A stretch of 44,627 nt of DNA from contig JAQXEE010000006.1 in the NCBI GenBank assembly GCA_029251005.1, positions 1 through 44,627 on the forward strand, in the 5' to 3' direction. The notes beneath the pieces were generated by a model, which made no database searches, had not been told where the DNA came from, and saw only the letters and a program-made list of their open reading frames with translations. Position numbers and translations under genes: made by a program. The first letter of the stretch is position 1, and each line of letters begins with the position of its first letter. Of this stretch, positions 9,089 to 17,111 are shown one piece after another. Source of the DNA: Flavobacteriales bacterium (GTDB lineage Bacteria > Bacteroidota > Bacteroidia > Flavobacteriales_C > GCA-002722245).

Positions 9089-9658
9089 TTAAGTTTTAAA
9101 GAAATCCAACACTTTTACTTCCCCAGATTTCAAACTACCTAACATAATATCACCTATTCTAATTCTTACTAAGCGTAAAGTACCATTACCAACAGCACCA
9201 GTCATTTTTCTTACTTGTCGGAATTTGCCTTCCTTTATAATTATTGAGACCCAAGATGTTGGTCCGTGATGTTCACCTCTTATTTTTTTTACTGGTGGGT
9301 CAAAACCTGGATCTTCAGTTAACTTTCTCACCTTACAAGGTTTCGTCATATAGCGCACTCCTTTTATACCGATCTCAACGCCTTCCTGCATTTGTTGGAT
9401 AGAAGCTTCGGAAATATCGCCATCAACTTGTGCGTAATATTCTTTTTCTACTCCTCCAGTAGAAATGCGATTGCTTTCTTTTCCGTTAGTAGTTAACAAT
9501 AGTAACCCTTCCGAATTTTCATCCAATCTCCCAACTGCCATAGTTCCTGCAGGAAAATCGTATAAATCTCCCAGCATTCTTTTTTTTCCTTTTTGAAAAC
9601 GAATGAATTGAGAGATGACCTTTTGAGGTTTATTTAAAGCGAAATAATGATGTTCCAT
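9089..9658 (-). CDS. rluE: 23S rRNA pseudouridine synthase, RluE-like (RsuA/RluB/E/F family)
   Basis: A 189-residue pseudouridine synthase of the RsuA family without an S4 domain, which is the RluE arrangement. The fold begins at once (HYFALNKPQKVISQF). Motif GRLD at 43-46 supplies the catalytic aspartate D46, followed by ENSEGLLLLTTNG. Later conserved segments are KEYYAQVDG, the PTSWVSIIIKEGKFRQVRKM signature of this branch and TLRLVRIRIG. RluE of E. coli isomerises U2457 in 23S rRNA; the same target is inferred here. It is a single gene with a perfect TATTTTTG box only five bases from the ATG, so its transcript may have almost no leader. Confidence 0.85.
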   Translation of the reverse strand: MEHHYFALNKPQKVISQFIRFQKGKKRMLGDLYDFPAGTMAVGRLDENSEGLLLLTTNGKESNRISTGGVEKEYYAQVDGDISEASIQQMQEGVEIGIKGVRYMTKPCKVRKLTEDPGFDPPVKKIRGEHHGPTSWVSIIIKEGKFRQVRKMTGAVGNGTLRLVRIRIGDIMLGSLKSGEVKVLDFFKT

Positions 9659-9663
9659 CGCTG

Positions 9664-9671
9664 CAAAAATA
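9664..9671 (-). promoter_or_regulatory. Promoter -7 box of the rluE-like gene (TATTTTTG)
   Basis: Minus-strand TATTTTTG matches TAnnTTTG exactly and ends five bases before the ATG. Transcription would then begin at or within a few bases of the start codon. Confidence 0.5.
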
Positions 9672-9764
9672 AGTAATTAACAATCATAACATATATAAAA
9701 CTTATTAGTTAAACTTTCTTAAATGATAGCATTACTATTATAATTGCATTAATAACAAACAACC

Positions 9765-10439
9765 ATGAATAGATTTCAAAACAAGATAACTCTTAACATA
9801 TGTGAAATGGTCTTTATTAAAGACCCAAACTCCAGTGAATTAGGTCGGAATATTTTAAAAGGTAGTATTGACTTAATAGATGAATTAGGTTTTGAAGATT
9901 TCACCTTGAAAAAACTATCCAAAGGAATTTCTTCAACAGAGGCATCAATTTATAGATATTTCGAAAGTAAACATCATTTACTTTCTTATTTAATCCTTTG
10001 GTATTGGGGTTGGCAAGAGTATAGAATGATTCTTAGCATTACCAATATTGACAATTCAAAAGAACAACTTAAAAGAGTAGTTAAAATTTTAACTGAAGAA
10101 ATAAAGGAGGACTCTAATTTTGCAGAAATTAATGAAGTAAAACTAAACAGAATTGTAATTGCAGAAGCCTCAAAAATTTATCTGAAAAAGCAAGTTGATC
10201 ATGACAACTCTCTGGGTTTTTTTAAAAAATACAAAGAAGTTGTTCAAATGGTTTCTGAAATAATCACCTCAATTAATAGCACATATAAATATCCTCACAT
10301 GCTCGTCTCTACAATTATAGAAGGGGCACATCATCAAAGATATTTCGCCCAACACCTACCAAGCCTTACCGATGTTATAGATAATGAAGATTCGATTACA
10401 ACATTTTACCAAAAACTAGCACTAAAGGAAATACAATAA
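9765..10439 (+). CDS. TetR-family transcriptional regulator
   Basis: A 224-residue regulator. The N-terminal DNA-binding domain has the TetR pattern: helix ILKGSIDLIDELGFEDFTLK, then the helix-turn-helix at about 45-69 (LKKLSKGISSTEASIYRYF) ending in the family hallmark YRYFESKHHLLSYL. The rest (about 85-224) is the variable helical ligand and dimerisation domain. It is the first gene of a four-gene unit; its stop overlaps the ATG of the ABC exporter gene by one base (TAATG). By family precedent it should sense a ligand and repress or activate this transport operon. A weak TATAATTG box lies 18 bp upstream. The start could instead be Met15, since the first 14 residues lie outside the family core. 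Confidence 0.88.
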   Translation: MNRFQNKITLNICEMVFIKDPNSSELGRNILKGSIDLIDELGFEDFTLKKLSKGISSTEASIYRYFESKHHLLSYLILWYWGWQEYRMILSITNIDNSKEQLKRVVKILTEEIKEDSNFAEINEVKLNRIVIAEASKIYLKKQVDHDNSLGFFKKYKEVVQMVSEIITSINSTYKYPHMLVSTIIEGAHHQRYFAQHLPSLTDVIDNEDSITTFYQKLALKEIQ

Positions 10440-12115
10440 TGGATACTGAAAAAAAACTATCTCCTTTAAAAAGGTTCTTCTTGTTAATAAAGCCAGATGA
10501 AAAAGAAATTAGGAATGTTTACGTATACGCAGTTTTTTATGGTTTAGTAAATCTATCTTTACCTATAGGCATACAAGCAATAATTAACTTAATTCAAGGT
10601 GGGCAGTTTAGTACTTCATGGGTTATCCTTGTTTTTTTTGTAATACTTGGTGTTGCTATTACTGGAGTTTTACAAGTTTTTCAATTAAAAATCACAGAGC
10701 ATCTACAACAGAAAATTTTTACTAGAGCTGCTTTTGAATTCACATATCGAATTCCTAGAATTAAACTAGAGGAGTTATATAATAAATATGCTCCTGAATT
10801 AATGAATCGATTTTTTGATATTATTTCAATTCAAAAAGGTCTATCAAAAGTTTTAATCGATTTTTCAAGTGCGTCAATTCAAACAATTTTCGGGTTACTC
10901 CTACTCTCACTCTATCATCCTTTCTTTATAGTTTTTAGTTTAATTCTTGTGATATTAGTTTATTCCATTTTTAAACTAACTGCGCAAAGAGGTTTAGAAA
11001 CAAGTTTACTTGAATCAAAAAGTAAATATAATATGGCATCTTGGTTAGAAGAATTAGCAAGAACTGCAGTTACATTTAAACTTGCCGGAGTTACGAAACT
11101 ACCCATGGAACGCACAAACGAAGGAACAAGAGAGTATGTTGACGCTAGAGAAGAACATTTTAAAGTTTTAAAATTCCAATACATTCTCTTAATTGTTTTC
11201 AAAGTTTTGGTAGCATCTGGACTTCTAATTGTAGGGTCCATACTTGTTATTGATCAAAAAATGAATATTGGGCAATTCGTTGCTGCAGAGATTATAATTC
11301 TTTTGGTAATTGGCTCGGTTGAGAAAATTATTTTAAGCTTAGAGAGTATTTATGACATTCTCACTTCTTTAGAAAAAGTTGGACAGGTAACTGATTTAGA
11401 ATTAGAACTAGACGAAGGAATGAATATCTGTACAATTATGAAGGAAAAACCACTTGATATTGAAATGCAGCATGTCTATTTTAAATATCCAGGTAACACA
11501 AAATACATTTTAAAAAATGCTTCTTTAAATATCGAAGCTGGAAGTTCAACACTTATTAAAGGAGACGGAGAATCTGGTAAAACAACACTTCTTTATCTTT
11601 TATCTGGATTATATAAAATTGAGTCTGGGAGTTTATCCATTAATAGGATTCCATTTGGAAACATCAATCCTTACTTATTAAGATCTACGATTGGTGATTG
11701 TTTAATGGATGAATTACTATTTGAAGGAACTTTATTAGAAAACATAACAATGGGTAGAGAAAAAGCTACTTTCGAAAATGTTCAATGGGCTTTTAATTGC
11801 GTTGGATTAACTTCTCTTGCTCAATCTCTTCCTTTAGGTTTTGACACTCAAGTTAAACCAGAAGGAAAACAATTCTCGAAAGGAATTGTAGAAAAGTTAA
11901 TTCTCGCAAGAAGTATCGCTGACAAGCCTAAACTCTTATTAATTAAAGATTTATTTACCTCCCTAACTAATATAGAAAGGGAAAATATATTTAAGTTTTT
12001 AGTTAAAAAAGATAACCCATGGACACTGGTTATCATATCTAGAGATCCATTTGTTAAAAATATAGTTGACAAAACTATTTTAATTGAGGACTGCACTATC
12101 AAAGAATTAAATTAA
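10439..12115 (+). CDS. ABC exporter half-transporter with degenerate ATPase domain
   Basis: A 558-residue half-transporter of the type I secretion/multidrug class. The membrane domain (about 20-310) has roughly six helices and no C39 peptidase domain in front. The nucleotide-binding domain (about 335-558) keeps an aromatic A-loop (YFKYPG) and an intact Walker A, GDGESGKT at 375-382. The rest is altered: the Q-loop glutamine position reads M423 (IGDCLMDELLF), the signature is FSKGI at 479-483 instead of LSGGQ, the Walker B region is LLLIKD at 499-504 instead of LLLLDE, the D-loop SALD reads TSLT, and the switch histidine is R535 (ISRDP). The frame is open throughout. It probably binds nucleotide but hydrolyses poorly or not at all, or pairs with another subunit. 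The HlyD gene starts 6 bp on. Confidence 0.88.
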   Translation: MDTEKKLSPLKRFFLLIKPDEKEIRNVYVYAVFYGLVNLSLPIGIQAIINLIQGGQFSTSWVILVFFVILGVAITGVLQVFQLKITEHLQQKIFTRAAFEFTYRIPRIKLEELYNKYAPELMNRFFDIISIQKGLSKVLIDFSSASIQTIFGLLLLSLYHPFFIVFSLILVILVYSIFKLTAQRGLETSLLESKSKYNMASWLEELARTAVTFKLAGVTKLPMERTNEGTREYVDAREEHFKVLKFQYILLIVFKVLVASGLLIVGSILVIDQKMNIGQFVAAEIIILLVIGSVEKIILSLESIYDILTSLEKVGQVTDLELELDEGMNICTIMKEKPLDIEMQHVYFKYPGNTKYILKNASLNIEAGSSTLIKGDGESGKTTLLYLLSGLYKIESGSLSINRIPFGNINPYLLRSTIGDCLMDELLFEGTLLENITMGREKATFENVQWAFNCVGLTSLAQSLPLGFDTQVKPEGKQFSKGIVEKLILARSIADKPKLLLIKDLFTSLTNIERENIFKFLVKKDNPWTLVIISRDPFVKNIVDKTILIEDCTIKELN

Positions 12116-12121
12116 ATAACA

Positions 12122-13474
12122 ATGCTAAATATTTCTAAAAATAAAATTTCTAAAAAAATACTTGAAAAGCGCTACTCTACTGTTGAAATGGTAGAAGCTA
12201 AAATATCAAGTGAAGTTTTACGACGTGGGATTTACGCTATTTTAATTTGTGGACTTGTAACACTTTTACTCCCATGGACACAAAACATCCGTTCAAATGG
12301 CTATGTTTCAGTTTTAAAACCAAATCAAAAACCTCAAACTATAAATTCTATAATCGGAGGAAGAATCGAAAAATGGTATACTAAAGAAGGAGATTATGTA
12401 AAAGCTGGGGACACTATTTTACAAATTTCAGAAATTATGGACAAATACTTCGATACCGATTTATTAAAAAGGACAAAAGAACAGATTGAATTTAAAAAAC
12501 AAAGTGTAAAAACTTATAGTAATAAAATAAGTGTTCAAGAGCGTCAAATATCATCACTAAATAATCAGTTAAACCAAAAGCTAAACCAAGCTTCAAATAA
12601 ATTAATTCAAGCTGCATTAAAGGTACAGATTGATAGTAACGCCTATGTAGCAGCAGGTACAGATAATGAAATTGCAATTGTCCAATTAAAACGTACAGAC
12701 AGTCTCTATAAAAGTGGGCTAAAGTCATTAACTGATTTTGAAAAGAAAAAGCTAAACCAACAAAAGGTAAAAGCTAAATTTTTAGCCTTTAAAAATAAGT
12801 GGCTAACAGCTCAAAACAACATGATGAATTCAAAGATTGAAATTGAACAAATTAAATCTAAATTCAACTTAGACTTGAATGAACTACAATCAAAGATGCT
12901 CTCTACTGTTTCACAAAAGTTAGATACTGAGAATAGCTTAATTAAACTTGAAAACCAATATGTGAATTATCAAATTAGAAATGGTTTCTATTTTATAACT
13001 GCACCGATAAATGGATACATTACAAAAACCAAAGTAAATGGTATTGGAGAAACAATTAAAGCAGGGCAACAAATTTTAACGATGATGCCTAACGAATATC
13101 AAATGGCAGTAGAAACCTATATCGACCCTATTGATTTACCATTAGTAAGTAAAAATGAAAATGTTAGAATTCAATTTGACGGTTGGCCTGCAATTGTTTT
13201 TTCTGGATGGCCAAACGCAAGTCATGGAACATACGATGGAAAGATATATGCGATTGATCAGTTTATAAGTTCAAATGGAAAGTATAGAGTTTTAATTGCA
13301 CCAGACACTACGAAGTATGCTTGGCCTAAAGCTCTAAGAGTAGGCGCAGGAGCTTCTTCCATGATCTTGTTAAATGATGTGTCTATATTTTATGAACTTT
13401 GGAGAAATATTAATGGCTTCCCTCCTGATTTTTATTCTACAGCTGAACAAAAAGAATTAAAGAATAAAAAATGA
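12122..13474 (+). CDS. HlyD-family periplasmic adaptor (membrane fusion protein)
   Basis: A 450-residue adaptor bridging the inner-membrane ABC exporter and an outer-membrane TolC channel. A cytoplasmic N-terminus is followed by one membrane helix (about 36-52, AILICGLVTLLLPW). The first lipoyl half (about 72-105, NSIIGGRIEKWYTKEGDYVK) is followed by a long alpha-helical hairpin with coiled-coil character (about 110-280). The second lipoyl half (about 290-330, FITAPINGYITKTKVNGIGE) and a beta-barrel domain come last. This order is standard for type I secretion and multidrug adaptors. It lies 6 bp behind the exporter gene, and its stop overlaps the TolC start (ATGA), so expression of all four genes is coupled. 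Confidence 0.9.
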   Translation: MLNISKNKISKKILEKRYSTVEMVEAKISSEVLRRGIYAILICGLVTLLLPWTQNIRSNGYVSVLKPNQKPQTINSIIGGRIEKWYTKEGDYVKAGDTILQISEIMDKYFDTDLLKRTKEQIEFKKQSVKTYSNKISVQERQISSLNNQLNQKLNQASNKLIQAALKVQIDSNAYVAAGTDNEIAIVQLKRTDSLYKSGLKSLTDFEKKKLNQQKVKAKFLAFKNKWLTAQNNMMNSKIEIEQIKSKFNLDLNELQSKMLSTVSQKLDTENSLIKLENQYVNYQIRNGFYFITAPINGYITKTKVNGIGETIKAGQQILTMMPNEYQMAVETYIDPIDLPLVSKNENVRIQFDGWPAIVFSGWPNASHGTYDGKIYAIDQFISSNGKYRVLIAPDTTKYAWPKALRVGAGASSMILLNDVSIFYELWRNINGFPPDFYSTAEQKELKNKK

Positions 13475-14856
13475 TGAAAATAATCTCAATCATATCATTA
13501 ATACTCTTTTCTCAAGTAGGCATAGGCCAAGATTCTGTTTTGGCTTTTGATGAGTTTTTGAGTAAAGTTGTTAACCACCACCCCTTATCTTTATCAGCTT
13601 CGTATAAAGTTAAAATTGGGGACGGAAAACTATTAAAAGCAAGGGGTAGTTTTGACCCTAAGTTAAGTAGTAATCTAACGCAAAAAAGATATAGAAACAA
13701 GGATTACTTTACAAATTTAGATGCTGGGTTTAAAATACCTACTTGGTATGGGATAAACATTAAAGGAGGTTATGAAAATACTAAAGGACTTTATCTAAAT
13801 CCAGAAAGCAATACGCCCAATAATGGATTATGGAATTTAGGAGGGAGTATTAATTTAGGAAAAGGACTTTTGATTGATCAAAGAAGAGCTATTTTAAAAG
13901 AAGCAAAATTAATTTCCGAAAACTCCATTTTAGAGCAAAAACTAGTAATTAATCAATTAATGCTAGAAGCAAGTGTGAACTATTGGAATTGGTTTAAAGC
14001 TTACAATAACCAATTGATTTATAAAAAGGCGTTAACTGTTGCTGAGGAGAGGTTTAAAAACATAAAAACTTCCGCTGAATTTGGAGATAAACCATTTGTT
14101 GATACTTTAAAAAGTTTTATCACTTTACAAGAACGAAAATTAAGCCTCGAACAAAGCAGCCTTTTTTTACAAAACAAACAACGATCATTAGAGGTTTATC
14201 TATGGCATGAAGGCAATATTCCTTTACAAATTGATGGATTAAACCCTGCTATTTATGAGGGAATTACTTTCCCACAACCTCAAAAAGAAATGTCTGCACA
14301 AATTGATAATTGGACTGCTTCTCACCCAGAAATTCTATTAATAAAAAACAATTTGGAAATTTCTAGAATTGATTTAAAGTTGAAAAGAGAAAATATAAAG
14401 CCTACGGTTCAAATAAGATACAATAGCCTAAGTCCTGAAATTGAAGATATTAACTTTAATAATTATGATATAGATAATTACAAATGGGGCGCAAAAGTCT
14501 CTGTCCCTCTATTTCTAAGAAAAGAAAGAGGGGAACTAAGAATCAGTAACTACAAACTAAAAGACTTAGAAGCAAAAACTATTTTAAAGATTGAAAAAAC
14601 TAAGTTTGAAATTGAAAAAAGTTTAAATAACTGGGAAAGTTTTAATAATCAAATAAAACTTCAAATAAAAAATTTAAACGCTTATAAAGATCTATATCTT
14701 GCTGAAAAAAAATTATTTAAACTAGGAGAAAGCTCTTTGTTTTTACTAAACTTTAGAGACAATGAGAGAATAAATGCTCAGATAAAATACATCAAAGTTT
14801 TAACAGATGGTTTAATGGAAAAGGCTGTTTTTGATTATCAAACCTTTAGATATTAG
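13471..14856 (+). CDS. TolC-family outer membrane channel protein
   Basis: A 461-residue outer membrane efflux protein with a Sec signal peptide (MMKIISIISLILFSQVGIGQ). The mature part has the two-repeat TolC pattern: long helices separated by predicted outer-membrane strands, with many Asn, Lys and Gln residues. The segment LMLEASVNYWNWFKAYNNQL (about 170-190) is the usual conserved helix. LKLKRENIKPTVQIRYNSLSP and KWGAKVSVPLFLRKERGELR are the second-repeat helix, strand and helix. It forms the outer channel for the exporter and adaptor upstream; the start overlaps the adaptor stop by four bases. It is the last gene of the operon; no convincing terminator is visible in the next 190 bp. Confidence 0.9.
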   Translation: MMKIISIISLILFSQVGIGQDSVLAFDEFLSKVVNHHPLSLSASYKVKIGDGKLLKARGSFDPKLSSNLTQKRYRNKDYFTNLDAGFKIPTWYGINIKGGYENTKGLYLNPESNTPNNGLWNLGGSINLGKGLLIDQRRAILKEAKLISENSILEQKLVINQLMLEASVNYWNWFKAYNNQLIYKKALTVAEERFKNIKTSAEFGDKPFVDTLKSFITLQERKLSLEQSSLFLQNKQRSLEVYLWHEGNIPLQIDGLNPAIYEGITFPQPQKEMSAQIDNWTASHPEILLIKNNLEISRIDLKLKRENIKPTVQIRYNSLSPEIEDINFNNYDIDNYKWGAKVSVPLFLRKERGELRISNYKLKDLEAKTILKIEKTKFEIEKSLNNWESFNNQIKLQIKNLNAYKDLYLAEKKLFKLGESSLFLLNFRDNERINAQIKYIKVLTDGLMEKAVFDYQTFRY

Positions 14857-15019
14857 TATGTTTAAAACAAATACCGGCTAAAAGACAAAATCACATTTAG
14901 AATTTATAAACGGAAAATTAAAAGACAATTATGGTGTTTTTTTTATGTGCTAAGATTATTAATTGTTAGAGCGTTAAAAACTTTAAGAACTATTAACAAT
15001 ATCTTCTCAATTGAATGGT

Positions 15020-15027
15020 TATCTTTG
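15020..15027 (+). promoter_or_regulatory. Promoter -7 box of the YcxB-like/FKBP operon (TATCTTTG)
   Basis: TATCTTTG fits TAnnTTTG exactly and ends 19 bp before the ATG of the YcxB-like gene. It would drive both that gene and the overlapping FKBP gene. Confidence 0.55.
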
Positions 15028-15046
15028 CGCCACAAATTTTTAGTTA

Positions 15047-15523
15047 ATGAAAGTTACAACCAAGAAGTACGAATTAAAAAAGAATAAGTATATATCTATT
15101 GCTACAAAGGCTTTGGTAAAAAAAGAATGGCTTTACGGAGTTCCTTGTGCTGTTCTTTTAATTTTGAGTTTCATATTTCATAGTTGGTTTTGGACACTTT
15201 TTTTAGTTGGCTTGTTAGTACCTGCACTATACATCGGTTTTTGGATGATTCAATTTGCAGGTTTTACTCAACATGAAATGGGGAAAATGTTTTTTTACAA
15301 AATGAACTATGAAATTGATGGAAAGCAATTCCTATTAAAAATTGATGCAAAGCATGGTATGCCAGTTGAATGGAAAAGCTTTAAAAGTGCTTATAAAATT
15401 AAAGATGGATACGTATTAACAATGAGTAAAGCTCAATTCATATTTTTACCGTTTTCTGTATTCAAAAAAGAAGGTGACAGAAGACTTACCGAAACAATAT
15501 TAAAAAGAAAAAATCTACTGTAA
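15047..15523 (+). CDS. YcxB-like membrane protein
   Basis: A 158-residue membrane protein. A short basic N-terminus precedes two helices (about 30-47, GVPCAVLLILSFIFHSW, and 50-70, TLFLVGLLVPALYIGFWMI). A cytoplasmic C-terminal domain (about 85-158) resembles the YcxB-like family: YEIDGKQFLLKID, MPVEWKSFKSAYKIKDGYVLTM, then IFLPFSVFK. The molecular role of that family is not known to me. The stop codon shares one base with the FKBP start (TAATG), and a good promoter box lies upstream, so the two form a two-gene unit. Confidence 0.75.
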   Translation: MKVTTKKYELKKNKYISIATKALVKKEWLYGVPCAVLLILSFIFHSWFWTLFLVGLLVPALYIGFWMIQFAGFTQHEMGKMFFYKMNYEIDGKQFLLKIDAKHGMPVEWKSFKSAYKIKDGYVLTMSKAQFIFLPFSVFKKEGDRRLTETILKRKNLL

Positions 15524-16455
15524 TGAAAATTAAATTTTTACCAATCATCGCATTGTCAATTGGTTTAGCTAGCTGTGGAAACGCAACTGAAGAATCAAAT
15601 ATTGAAGAAAACAACGAGGACGTTGTATCTAATGAATCTACTGATTTAAAATCAAATAAAATATCTGAAAACACTACAGCTGATTTAGATGTTGTATCGT
15701 TTGTACACGGTGTGTCATTTGCGAGTCAATTAAAGCAACAACAATTAACATTCTTAAACCCTGATAACTTAATAAAGTCATTTGCGGATTATAGAGTAAA
15801 TGGATTGGGTGACTTTAATCCAAAAACAGCGGTTACAAAATTAAGAGAAATCGCTGGTCGAACTGAAAACTTTAAAACTGTTGCTGGTGAGGATCTATTA
15901 AAAGTTCAAAACATTTTCTCAAAATTATTCTTCTCTGACATCAAAACTTCTCCTCTTGCAAATCATATGAATTCTTCAAAATTTGAAGAAGGAATGTTAG
16001 ACTTTTGGACAAACGAAACAATGCCTTCTGAAGATTCTATTAAAGTTTATTCTGAATTCGTTTCAAACATCCAATCAAAAGAAGGAAGAGTCTTTTTAGC
16101 GGAAAACGGAAAAAAAGAAGGAATCATTACCACTGCCTCAGGATTACAATATGAAATTATTACTGAAGGATCTGGTGCAAAACCAACTGACACAAGCACT
16201 GTAATAGCTCATTATGAAGGTTCTTTATTGAACGGTAATGTTTTTGATTCATCATACAAAAGAGGTGAACCATCTGAATTCCCTTTAAACAGAGTTATTC
16301 CAGGTTGGACAGAAGGGTTACAATTAATGTCACCAGGCTCAAAGTTTAAATTTTACATTCCTTTTGAATTAGGATACGGTGAAAGAGGTGCAGGTCAAGA
16401 CATTCCACCTTTTGCAGCGTTAATTTTTGTTGTAGAATTGGTTGGGGTAAAGTAA
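15523..16455 (+). CDS. FKBP-type peptidyl-prolyl isomerase lipoprotein
   Basis: A 310-residue lipoprotein isomerase that helps envelope proteins fold by cis/trans proline isomerisation. The signal peptide MKIKFLPIIALSIGLASC ends in lipobox LASC, with Cys18 lipidated. An acidic linker (about 22-50) and a helical FKBP N-terminal dimerisation-like domain (about 53-195, starting VVSFVHGVSFASQL) follow. The catalytic FKBP domain (about 200-310) carries GLQYEIITEGSG, AHYEGSLLNGNVFDSSY, VIPGWTEGLQLM with the core tryptophan, and IPFELGYGERG. This is the Mip/FkpA layout. It overlaps the YcxB-like gene by one base and is followed by a textbook terminator. Confidence 0.93.
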   Translation: MKIKFLPIIALSIGLASCGNATEESNIEENNEDVVSNESTDLKSNKISENTTADLDVVSFVHGVSFASQLKQQQLTFLNPDNLIKSFADYRVNGLGDFNPKTAVTKLREIAGRTENFKTVAGEDLLKVQNIFSKLFFSDIKTSPLANHMNSSKFEEGMLDFWTNETMPSEDSIKVYSEFVSNIQSKEGRVFLAENGKKEGIITTASGLQYEIITEGSGAKPTDTSTVIAHYEGSLLNGNVFDSSYKRGEPSEFPLNRVIPGWTEGLQLMSPGSKFKFYIPFELGYGERGAGQDIPPFAALIFVVELVGVK

Positions 16456-16473
16456 TTAATTTATCACAAATTT

Positions 16474-16507
16474 AAAGCCCGTCATTTAATTAATGACGGG
16501 CTTTTTT
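16474..16507 (+). terminator. Terminator after the FKBP gene
   Basis: AAAGCCCGTCAT pairs with ATGACGGGCTTT around a seven-base AT loop, followed by a run of T. It is symmetric enough to serve both strands and lies between the FKBP gene and the convergent end of the importer operon. Confidence 0.9.
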
Positions 16508-16547
16508 ATTAGGAATAATTTTAGAACTTCTACTGAAATTAATTTCT

Positions 16548-17111
16548 TCAGAACCTTAGAGTTTCTGTCTGAATTTTTTCGGAAAAATGTAAATCATGAG
16601 TCGAACAAAAAATCAAACAAGACGATTTTAATTCATTCAATATTTCTGATAAATTAAGCTTGCTTTTTATATCGAGGTAAACAGTTGGCTCATCCAAAAA
16701 TAAAATAGTTGGTTTTTTGAGTAATTGTCTAATTAAACAAAGTTTTCTGAATTGCCCATCACTAATTTCATCTAAGAAACAATTAAAAGCTAAGGTCAAA
16801 TTAAACTTTGATAACCAAAACTCTTTTTCTTCATGACTTGAGTCTAAGCCAAAACTTAAGAAATCCATAACTGACAAGTATGTTCCTTTAGAAATACTTG
16901 AATCAACCCAACCAATAATAGCATCTTCTCGAAAGACCTCACCCGAAACAGGATTATGTAAACCAGACAACGTTTTTAAAAATGTTGACTTCCCTACTCC
17001 ATTGTCTCCAAGTAAAACAACAACAGAACCAATTTTCCACTCTTTAGTCAAGGATTTCTTAAATAAAGGCACCTCATTATATCCAATATGTAGCTTATTA
17101 ACCTTTAACAA
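16548..17111 (-). CDS. Short ABC importer ATPase (iron-chelate/cobalamin class)
   Basis: A 187-residue ATPase that would power the importer made with the two preceding genes. Walker A is GDNGVGKST (35-43), the signature is ISDGQ, Walker B is ILFLDEPT and the switch motif is STHD, so the catalytic set is complete. The Q-loop glutamine seems replaced (IGWVDSS where GYVPQ is usual). FecE/BtuD-type proteins are usually about 250 residues, so it lacks some 60, mainly at the C-terminus. The start is TTG, placed by the LKVNKLHIGY strand that opens this fold. It overlaps the permease gene by 14 bases, which implies coupled translation. It is the last gene of the seven-gene operon; the substrate is not readable from the ATPase. 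Confidence 0.85.
   Translation of the reverse strand: MLKVNKLHIGYNEVPLFKKSLTKEWKIGSVVVLLGDNGVGKSTFLKTLSGLHNPVSGEVFREDAIIGWVDSSISKGTYLSVMDFLSFGLDSSHEEKEFWLSKFNLTLAFNCFLDEISDGQFRKLCLIRQLLKKPTILFLDEPTVYLDIKSKLNLSEILNELKSSCLIFCSTHDLHFSEKIQTETLRF

Noticed and set aside
10439-12115. Frameshift or sequencing error as cause of the odd ABC motifs
   Set aside because: Each altered motif lies in the same frame with family-like residues on both sides (for example PKLLLI before and ARSIADKP beside it), so single-base errors would not explain five separate substitutions.
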